5,108 bases of DNA from Chloroflexota bacterium (GTDB taxonomy: Bacteria; Chloroflexota; Anaerolineae; J036; Brachytrichaceae). Below are positions 1 to 4,680 of this stretch, piece by piece. The stretch covers positions 1 to 5,108 of the forward strand of contig JAKALH010000253.1 in the NCBI GenBank assembly GCA_021813225.1. The letters are read 5' to 3'. Each line of letters opens with the position of its first letter. Within the stretch, counting starts at the first letter, position 1. The notes under the pieces are model-generated. The model had not been told where the DNA came from and made no database searches. It saw only the letters and a list, made by a program, of their open reading frames with translations. The translations under genes and the position numbers were made by a program.

Positions 1-66
1 GTCGCATCCGTCATTGGTCGACCATTTTCTGTCAAGGTGCTCGAGCAGGTTCTGGCCGCGGCATGA
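1..66 (+). CDS. C-terminal tail of an upstream gene, probably a response-regulator receiver domain (partial)
   Basis: Reading frame 1 is open from the window edge to TGA at 64-66 and gives 21 residues, VASVIGRPFSVKVLEQVLAA plus a final A. The stretch 'IGRPFS...VLEQVL' fits without gaps to the beta5-alpha5 end of receiver domains, where a hydrophobic strand is followed by a conserved Lys-Pro-Phe and an amphipathic helix. Here the lysine would be arginine. A receiver gene directly before a histidine kinase is a normal two-component arrangement. The alternative is the C-terminus of a thioredoxin-reductase-like flavoprotein, whose last helix often begins 'VAS-V-G-G-S'. Fused receiver/thioredoxin reductases occur next to kinases of this type. 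That alignment needs gaps and loses the flavin-side glycines, so I rank it second. The stop overlaps the ATG of the next gene by the sequence ATGA. Confidence 0.5.
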   Translation, partial: VASVIGRPFSVKVLEQVLAAA

Positions 67-1523
67 AACCTGCACCGCGTGTCTGGAACGCAGGACGAAC
101 ACAGCCACGAGGCAGAAAAGATTATGAGCAAAGAGGTATTGCGCTGCGCAGGTTAGAACTGTTCGCGGGCCTGTCCGAGGATGACCTGGACAGGCTGTAC
201 CGGATGTCTGAAACGCTGGCGATACCTGCCGCAGCAACATTGATCGATGAAGGCGCAGCAGCCGACGCCATGTTTGTGGTGCTCAGCGGTGAATTTGAGG
301 TGACCAAACACTCGGCAAAAGGCGAGGTGGTTCTGGCGCGCCGCGGCAGCGGCGAGGTGTTCGGCGAAATGGCGCTGCTGGAAAATGCCCCGCGCAACGC
401 CTCGGTGCGCGCTTTGATGGACAGCAGCGTCCTGAAGATCAGCCGGGCTTCGTTCGAACAACTGGTTTGCAGCAACACCGAGACGATGATGGCAATCATG
501 CATATTTTCGCGCGGCGGCTGCGCAGCACTGAAACCATGCTGAGGCAGCGCGAGAAAATGGCAGCTCTGGGTACGCTGGCAGCCGGCCTGGCGCACGAAC
601 TGAATAATCCTGCCGCTGCCGCACGGCGCAGCGTCAACCTGCTGCGGAACCAGCTCACCGCCTGGCTCAGCCTGGCCGCACAACTGGATACGCTGCACCT
701 CGACGAGAGGCAGGTCGAAGTGCGCAGCCAGTTGCGCGAGTCTCTGAGCCGGCGAACAGCCGCAACTGTGAATCTGGACCCACTGGCGCGCAGCGATCTG
801 GAGTATGAACTGCAGGACTGGCTCGAACAACAGGGCGTCTCACAGGCATGGGAAGCCGCCCCGGTGTTAATCTCCGCCGGCTGGACGCTCAATACATTAC
901 AGCAAGGCACGCAGATATTCAGCAGGACCCAACTGCCGGTGCTGCTGCAATGGCTGGCAGCCGGATGCACAGCCTATTCACTCGTTCATGAAGTCGGCGT
1001 CAGTGCCGAACGCATCTCCGAGATGGTCAAGAGCGTCAAGGAGTACACCTATCTGGATCGCGCACCCATACAACAGGTAAATGTGCACGACGGTCTGGAC
1101 AGCACACTGCTCATCATGAAGCATAAGTTGAAGGAAGGGGTGGTCGTGCAGAAGCAGTACGCTACCGACCCGCCGCGCATTGAGGCCTACGCGAGCGAAC
1201 TCAATCAGGTGTGGATCAACTTGATCGACAATGCCATCGATGCCATGCAGGGGCACGGCGTTCTTACGCTGCACACATACCCGCACGATGGCGAAGTGGC
1301 CGTCGAGATCTGTGACAATGGCCCGGGTATCCCGCCGGACGTGCTGCCGCGGATTTTCGACAGCATGTTCACCACGAAAGCGATCGGCAAGGGAACCGGG
1401 ATGGGTCTGCACATTGCGCGTAACATCATCGAAAGCAAACACCACGGCAGTATCCATGTCGATTCATCACCCGGACACACCTGTTTCACGGTGCTGCTTC
1501 CGCTGAAGATCACGCGGGAATAG
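63..1523 (+). CDS. Soluble sensor histidine kinase with N-terminal cyclic-nucleotide-binding (CRP-like) domain
   Basis: A cytoplasmic two-component kinase expected to autophosphorylate on histidine and pass phosphate to a receiver, possibly the gene just upstream. Residues about 30-150 form a cNMP-binding/CRP-type beta-roll. The phosphate-binding cassette is visible as FGEMALLENAPRNASV (100-115), with Glu102 and Arg111 kept, so nucleotide binding is plausible. A helix (about 150-170) leads into the H-box AHELNNP, with His178 as phosphoacceptor. HATPase motifs follow: N-box NLIDNAIDAM (386-395, Asn390), G1 DNGPGIPP (418-425), a variant F-box IFDSMFTTK (431-439) and G2 GKGTGMGL (442-449). His178 lies 212 residues before Asn390, about 100 more than in ordinary HisKA kinases; residues 190-305 are an extra, probably helical segment. 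No membrane helix or signal peptide is seen. ATG 63 is the only normal in-frame start, but residues 2-27 are basic and unlike the family. An out-of-frame start at 124 and a 5-bp duplication suggest that the true N-terminus was altered. Confidence 0.9.
   Translation: MKPAPRVWNAGRTQPRGRKDYEQRGIALRRLELFAGLSEDDLDRLYRMSETLAIPAAATLIDEGAAADAMFVVLSGEFEVTKHSAKGEVVLARRGSGEVFGEMALLENAPRNASVRALMDSSVLKISRASFEQLVCSNTETMMAIMHIFARRLRSTETMLRQREKMAALGTLAAGLAHELNNPAAAARRSVNLLRNQLTAWLSLAAQLDTLHLDERQVEVRSQLRESLSRRTAATVNLDPLARSDLEYELQDWLEQQGVSQAWEAAPVLISAGWTLNTLQQGTQIFSRTQLPVLLQWLAAGCTAYSLVHEVGVSAERISEMVKSVKEYTYLDRAPIQQVNVHDGLDSTLLIMKHKLKEGVVVQKQYATDPPRIEAYASELNQVWINLIDNAIDAMQGHGVLTLHTYPHDGEVAVEICDNGPGIPPDVLPRIFDSMFTTKAIGKGTGMGLHIARNIIESKHHGSIHVDSSPGHTCFTVLLPLKITRE
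109..126 (+). promoter_or_regulatory. Apparent former ribosome binding site and start codon of the kinase gene, now out of frame
   Basis: GAGG at 109-112 lies 11 nt before ATG at 124-126. The ATG opens MSKEVLRCAG and stops at TAG 154-156. The first seven residues are what one expects immediately before the conserved 'RLELFAGLSEDDL' of the cNMP domain. The reading frame is lost at the TGCGC duplication that follows. As the sequence stands, ribosomes starting here would make only a 10-residue peptide. Confidence 0.5.
140..149 (+). repeat. Tandem 5-bp duplication (TGCGC)2 causing a frame change at the start of the kinase gene
   Basis: Positions 140-144 and 145-149 are both TGCGC. Deleting one copy joins ATG 124 to the kinase frame and gives MSKEVLRRLELFAGLSEDDL, a typical start for a cNMP-domain protein. 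With both copies present, the ATG 124 frame ends at 154-156. The duplication and the in-frame repair are read directly from the sequence. Whether it is a real mutation, a population variant or an assembly error cannot be told from one sequence. Confidence 0.7.
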
Positions 1524-1531
1524 CTTATGCG

Positions 1532-1555
1532 CACCTGCCGTCTTCGGGGCGGGTG
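1532..1555 (+). terminator. Weak GC-rich hairpin after the kinase gene, possible terminator
   Basis: CACCTGCC (1532-1539) pairs with GGCGGGTG (1548-1555), giving eight base pairs with one G-T wobble. The loop contains CTTCGG (1542-1547), the DNA form of a stable UUCG tetraloop. It begins 8 nt after the kinase stop. No T-run follows (GAATCCGG), so intrinsic termination is doubtful. It could instead protect the 3' end of the mRNA. Confidence 0.3.
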
Positions 1556-1590
1556 GAATCCGGTTTGATCATACAGCGCAGTCTTGTCAG

Positions 1591-1616
1591 TAAATGTCGA
1601 TGCTGATTGACATATA
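1591..1616. promoter_or_regulatory. Imperfect inverted repeat overlapping a -35 box, candidate operator
   Basis: The core is ATGTC (1594-1598), ten bases, then GACAT (1609-1613). Extending symmetrically, AT/AT at 1600-1601/1606-1607 and TA/TA at 1591-1592/1615-1616 also match, so 9 of 13 positions pair about a centre between 1603 and 1604. The right arm lies in the TTGACA box at 1607-1612, which is where a repressor would block polymerase. The regulator is unknown. Confidence 0.3.
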
Positions 1617-1635
1617 TAGATTTTGCGGAGATACT
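1607..1635 (+). promoter_or_regulatory. Candidate sigma70-type promoter (TTGACA-17-GATACT)
   Basis: A perfect -35 hexamer TTGACA lies at 1607-1612. After a 17-bp spacer comes GATACT at 1630-1635, which keeps four of six consensus bases including the key A at position 2 and T at position 6. Transcription would begin near 1642 and leave an untranslated leader of about 220 nt before the 702-residue gene. It is the best-scoring promoter-like pair I found by eye in the intergenic region. Confidence 0.5.
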
Positions 1636-1748
1636 CATTAGAAGTTGCGTTAAGGACCGTGTTCGTGTTTGCGGGGTCAGTAGACTTCTTCACCGTCATA
1701 CGCCTGTTCCGGCGCGTTTATGGTCACGTCATAACGGCGGGATTCAGG

Positions 1749-1777
1749 ATGACATACGGGAAATATACTGCTACACT
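1749..1777 (+). promoter_or_regulatory. Second candidate promoter (ATGACA-17-TACACT)
   Basis: ATGACA (1749-1754, five of six consensus bases) and TACACT (1772-1777, four of six) are separated by 17 bp. A further -10-like TATACT at 1764-1769 overlaps the spacer but has no good -35 box at the right distance. Initiation near 1784 would give a leader of about 80 nt for the 702-residue gene. It scores lower than the promoter at 1607 but is better placed. Confidence 0.35.
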
Positions 1778-1818
1778 TAGCGTCAATCGGCGGCTATCGT
1801 TCAATCTGCTGATTGTGA

Positions 1819-1844
1819 AACCTGGTTATGCACCGGTAACCGGT
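1819..1844. promoter_or_regulatory. Palindrome pair upstream of the 702-residue gene, candidate operator or leader structure
   Basis: AACCTGGTT (1819-1827) is a perfect 4+1+4 palindrome. Four bases later, ACCGGTAACCGGT (1832-1844) consists of two self-complementary ACCGGT hexamers around one A. The two centres are 15 bp apart, and the block ends 19 nt before the start codon. It could bind a dimeric regulator, or fold in the mRNA near a poor ribosome binding site (AAAGA, 1850-1854). Confidence 0.3.
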
Positions 1845-1863
1845 CACATAAAGATATACCAGC

Positions 1864-3972
1864 ATGGCTGACGTAACATATTCGACCATTCACGTCATCA
1901 ATGGCAAGGAACTGGGTGATACGCCGCAGGTGTTCGTGCAGCCCGCAGGGAAGCGCTCGCCGCGCAGCGGGGAAACACTCATCCTCTTTCTGGACCTGCA
2001 GTTCGCTCCGACGGCTTCATATCTTGAACTGGCGCAACTCTTCAGCGATGCCTTCTGGAAGGCGCCCGGCGGCGTCACTACCGCATTACGACTGTCCATC
2101 AAGCTGGCGAACGACCGGATTGTGGATATGAATCGCGGGGTCCCGCCCAGCCAGCGCATTCTGGGATCGATCAGCAGTGCCGTGGTGAACGACGAGAGCG
2201 TTATCATCGCGCAGGCAGGGCCGGCGATAGCCTATGCGCGGGCGCAATCGGGCGCTTTCGAGCATCTGATCCCCGAAGGCGACGCGCCGCCGGTGGGAAG
2301 CAGCCGTTCCACCGACGCTGTTTTCACTAATTACGCATGGAAAGGCGGCGACAGCTTCGTGTTGACGGGTACGGGTTCCTGCGCCAACGTCAGCGACGAA
2401 CTGGTTAAGGCCTGCATGCAGAAAGGCGACGGGCACATGGTCGCCGGTTTCCTGAACGCCAATGTCAAGCAGGGCAAGTTGATTGGCGTTGCGTTCAGCA
2501 CCGGCACACCGGCACCAGCAGTTGCTGTCACTGCGTCGCCGGCGCTGCGCCAGACCGAGCCGCTGGAACACCGCCAGGCTGCGCCAATCACCAGCGCCTC
2601 ATCGACTGTATACAGGCCGCCTTTGGCAGGCGCTCAGGCACGCCAGGCGCAACCGGCACGATCAGTCCAGCCGTCCGGCCCTCGCCTGATGGGGCGCATT
2701 GGCGCTGCGGCAGCAGGGTTATTTGGCGGTGCAGCGTCGTCGATGAAACAGAATCTCGGCCAGTTTGGCAACCAGTTGCTGCCGGCATCGCTGGCGAACG
2801 CCCCGCCGGAGCAGCGCTCGCGCACCGCGGTGTTCGGCCTGGCTGCCGTGGCCATCCTGCTGCCCATAGCAGTCGCACTGGTTGTAACCATCCTGTACTT
2901 CCAGTTGAGCGGTCAGGCTGAACGCCAGCAGTTGCGCGACCAGACGCGCCAGCAGATTGATCTGGCCAAGGCCAACCCGAGTGTCGATAACTGGGCCAAG
3001 GCACTGAACCTCATTTCGACATACGAAACCAGGTACCCCGACGACATCACAACCTTCCTGCCGGATCAGCGCCAGGCCCAGGCGCAGGTGGACCAGGCTA
3101 ACAAGATCGTGCGAGTGTCGCCGGCGATGATCACGGAGCTGGCACCTTCCGCCGGGCGGCGCCGCATCGCCGCCGCATCGCTGGGTATCTATGTTCTGGA
3201 CCAGGCGACAAACAGCGCCGTCTATGACGTGTTGAACGTGCAGCGCGATGGAATCACGGGAAGACCTGTCCCTTTGACGTTGCCGGGCGGCACGGCGCCG
3301 GTCAACATAGGCTCGCATCAAGGCGATATCGTGTGGGCGACGACCAGCACCGAACGCTGGCGCGTGGAAGGCGCTGTGCTCTTCGACAAGACCGCGCTTT
3401 ATGAATACAGTTCCGCCACCGGGCAGTTGACGCAAATGGTGCTGCCCAGCGGTGCATCACCCAATCCTGGCCAGGTTACCGCCGGCGAACTGTATAACGG
3501 CACTGCCTATATTCTTGACGCAGGCGCCGGGCAAATCTGGCGCTTTACATTGCAGGGCAGCAGGCTTGTTAAAGGTGACACTTACTTCCGCTCGCCCAAC
3601 CCACAAATCAAAGATGCGGTGGATATGGCCATCGACGGAGCCGTCTATCTGGTGCTGCCGAACGGAACAGTGCTGAAGTACTTCAACCGCCAGCAGCAGA
3701 ATTTCAACGTCAGTATGTCAAACCTTCCCGAGCCGATCGGGCAGGCAGTTGCAATCGGTCTCAGCGGAATCGACCAGAACAGCGGCAATGTATTCATCGC
3801 CGACGCCAAGAACGGCGCCGTGTGGGAGTTCACCAAGGCGGGGGACTACGTCAAGCAGTTTCGCAGTTCGGGCAATGAGCTGGTGGGCATGCAGGATATG
3901 TCGATTGATCCCACCAGCAACACGATCTATGTCAATACACCCACCCGGATATACAGCTTCAAGTATCAGTAG
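1864..3972 (+). CDS. Membrane protein: degenerate PP2C-like cytoplasmic domain, one TM helix, extracytoplasmic beta-propeller
   Basis: A 702-residue protein of unknown function. Residues 1-213 follow the order of a PP2C/Stp1 phosphatase: a strand at the 'VADGMGG' place (LILFLDLQFAP, 39-49), a helix ending SIKLANDRIVDMN (78-90), a strand pair with IIAQAGPAIAYA (114-125) at the 'HVGDSRAYL' place, then GDSFVLTGTGSCANVSDE (162-179) at the 'GD.LLLCSDGLTD..SDEE' place. The metal-ligand aspartates appear replaced, so catalysis is unlikely. A Pro/Ala/Gln-rich linker spans 214-320. One membrane helix lies at about 322-347, preceded by Arg318 and Arg320, which predicts an inside N-terminus and outside C-terminus. 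Residues 350-415 are Gln/Ala-rich and probably coiled. Residues 430-702 carry about six repeats of the 'VYI.D...G.VW.F' type, typical of NHL/YncE-like propellers. An in-frame TAA at 1849 fixes ATG 1864; its ribosome site is weak. The domain calls come from pattern reading; the partner and role are unknown. Confidence 0.85.
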   Translation: MADVTYSTIHVINGKELGDTPQVFVQPAGKRSPRSGETLILFLDLQFAPTASYLELAQLFSDAFWKAPGGVTTALRLSIKLANDRIVDMNRGVPPSQRILGSISSAVVNDESVIIAQAGPAIAYARAQSGAFEHLIPEGDAPPVGSSRSTDAVFTNYAWKGGDSFVLTGTGSCANVSDELVKACMQKGDGHMVAGFLNANVKQGKLIGVAFSTGTPAPAVAVTASPALRQTEPLEHRQAAPITSASSTVYRPPLAGAQARQAQPARSVQPSGPRLMGRIGAAAAGLFGGAASSMKQNLGQFGNQLLPASLANAPPEQRSRTAVFGLAAVAILLPIAVALVVTILYFQLSGQAERQQLRDQTRQQIDLAKANPSVDNWAKALNLISTYETRYPDDITTFLPDQRQAQAQVDQANKIVRVSPAMITELAPSAGRRRIAAASLGIYVLDQATNSAVYDVLNVQRDGITGRPVPLTLPGGTAPVNIGSHQGDIVWATTSTERWRVEGAVLFDKTALYEYSSATGQLTQMVLPSGASPNPGQVTAGELYNGTAYILDAGAGQIWRFTLQGSRLVKGDTYFRSPNPQIKDAVDMAIDGAVYLVLPNGTVLKYFNRQQQNFNVSMSNLPEPIGQAVAIGLSGIDQNSGNVFIADAKNGAVWEFTKAGDYVKQFRSSGNELVGMQDMSIDPTSNTIYVNTPTRIYSFKYQ

Positions 3973-4048
3973 GTCATCGCGGGCGCACGCCGAAACAACG
4001 CCCGGAATCCAGATAGAGTTCAGTACTGCCAGGCCATTCTGAAAAGGC

Positions 4049-4072
4049 ACCTCATACGTCCGAGTATGAGGT
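4049..4072. repeat. Perfect 9-bp inverted repeat just before the SH3 lipoprotein gene
   Basis: ACCTCATAC (4049-4057) and GTATGAGGT (4064-4072) are exact reverse complements around a six-base centre, GTCCGA. In mRNA this makes a hairpin ending 3 nt before the AGGAG ribosome binding site of the next gene. In DNA it is an operator-sized dyad. No T-run follows, so it is not an intrinsic terminator. It may tune translation of the lipoprotein relative to the gene before it, or stabilise a processed 3' end. Confidence 0.6.
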
Positions 4073-4075
4073 CAC

Positions 4076-4080
4076 AGGAG
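4076..4080 (+). promoter_or_regulatory. Ribosome binding site fixing the SH3 lipoprotein start
   Basis: AGGAG lies 9 nt before ATG 4090. The earlier in-frame ATG at 4066 sits inside the right arm of the hairpin, has no Shine-Dalgarno sequence, and would place eight charged residues (MRSQERRT) before the signal peptide. The later start is therefore chosen. Confidence 0.8.
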
Positions 4081-4089
4081 AGAAGAACC

Positions 4090-4614
4090 ATGAAGAGGAC
4101 CCGCTTCGTTTCGTTGGTTATCGTTGGCGCGTTCGCGTTGAGTGCGTGCAGGTTCCCCGGCACGCCGCTGCCGGGCACCAGTTCGCCTCTGAATTCACCG
4201 CTGGCAGGCGTCACGAAAACCGCACCGCAAGGAAAGACTGCACTGCCGCGCGGGGGTGACGTTATCACGATGACCGGCCAGTTAACGCCAACCGGCAAAA
4301 TAACGACGACGAACGGCGTCAGCACAACCGTCGAGGTCACGCCGACTACTGGCGCGCCGGCGGGCGCCGCCCCGCAGGGTAATATCCCTGCCGTACAGAC
4401 TGATGTCAAGAGCGTGACCACCCACGGCACCGTCAACCTGCGCAGCGGCCCCGGTGTCAACTACCGTATCGTCGGTTTCGTGACACGCAACCAGACGCTT
4501 CAGGTCACCGGCGCGAGCACCGACGGCAAGTGGTGGCGGGTAGACTGCAACACACCGCGCACCAAGGTATGCTGGATCATCGCCGGGACCCGTTACGTTA
4601 CCGCTGATAAATAA
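4090..4614 (+). CDS. Lipoprotein with C-terminal bacterial SH3 domain
   Basis: A 174-residue exported protein. Residues 1-20 are a lipoprotein signal: MKRTR, a hydrophobic core VSLVIVGAFA, and lipobox LSAC with Cys20 as the predicted lipidated residue. A Pro/Thr/Gly-rich spacer (21-106) has repeated Thr-rich patches such as GKITTTNGVSTTVEVTPTT. Residues about 107-172 match the SH3_3 family: TVNLRSGPGVNYRIVGFV (114-131), then QTLQVTG and DGKWWRV, ending CWIIAGTRYV. This fold commonly binds cell-wall or other surface ligands; the ligand here is unknown. Cys153 and Cys161 could form a disulfide outside the cell. The gene follows the propeller protein by 117 nt in the same direction, with a hairpin and a good ribosome site but no clear promoter, so co-transcription is likely. 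A strong terminator-like repeat follows. Confidence 0.85.
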   Translation: MKRTRFVSLVIVGAFALSACRFPGTPLPGTSSPLNSPLAGVTKTAPQGKTALPRGGDVITMTGQLTPTGKITTTNGVSTTVEVTPTTGAPAGAAPQGNIPAVQTDVKSVTTHGTVNLRSGPGVNYRIVGFVTRNQTLQVTGASTDGKWWRVDCNTPRTKVCWIIAGTRYVTADK

Positions 4615-4636
4615 CTGCGCGGTCCAGCTGCAGGAA

Positions 4637-4671
4637 AGTAAACAGCCGAGTCAGTGACTCGGCTGTTTACT
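4637..4671. terminator. Strong bidirectional terminator between convergent genes
   Basis: AGTAAACAGCCGAGTCA (4637-4653) and TGACTCGGCTGTTTACT (4655-4671) are perfect 17-base complements with a single central base, so the real loop will take a few bases from the stem tips. The stem has a GC-rich core and A/T-rich ends. It starts 22 nt after the lipoprotein stop and lies 9 nt past the stop of the minus-strand gene. The downstream tract is more U-rich in the minus direction (TGTTTACTTTCC) than in the plus direction (TGTTTACTGTG). Confidence 0.85.
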
Positions 4672-4680
4672 GTGACGCAC

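Larger units (their letters stand above)
1524..1863. other. 340-bp intergenic region with candidate regulatory sites
   Basis: No credible protein gene lies here. The longest frame begins with TTG at 1623, has no Shine-Dalgarno sequence, and runs through to 1871, over the next gene's start. Its product resembles no family I know. The stretch looks more AT-rich than the flanking genes, especially around 1590-1640 and 1740-1780. It holds a GC-rich hairpin after the kinase stop, two sigma70-like promoter candidates, an imperfect dyad over the first -35 box, and two short palindromes just before the 702-residue gene. These are listed separately. No tRNA, riboswitch or mobile-element end was recognised. 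Confidence 0.7.

Noticed and set aside
122..970. Long minus-strand open frame (282 codons) opposite the kinase gene
   Set aside because: Ser/Arg-rich shadow of a well-supported gene on the other strand, with no recognisable domain.
1695..1733. GTCATA repeated at 1695-1700 and 1728-1733
   Set aside because: Two six-base copies 33 bp apart are within chance for this length, and the flanks are not conserved between copies.
1814..1848. TGTGA...TCACA as a CRP-binding site
   Set aside because: The half-sites are 25 bp apart rather than 6, so the CRP operator geometry is absent.
1623..1871. 82-codon plus-strand open frame in the intergenic region
   Set aside because: TTG start, no ribosome binding site, composition unlike the neighbours, overlaps the next gene's start, and the same stretch holds promoter-like sites.
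2719..3435. 238-codon minus-strand open frame opposite the propeller protein gene
   Set aside because: Arg/His/Gln-rich composition typical of an antisense shadow in GC-rich DNA; the plus strand encodes a membrane helix and propeller repeats here.
3980..4004. CGGGCG/CGCCCG inverted repeat after the 702-residue gene as a terminator
   Set aside because: Only six base pairs with a 13-nt loop and no T-run; the downstream gene appears to be co-transcribed.
4066..4089. Earlier ATG for the SH3 lipoprotein (eight extra residues)
   Set aside because: It lies in the hairpin arm without a ribosome binding site, while ATG 4090 has AGGAG at the right distance and begins a clean signal peptide.
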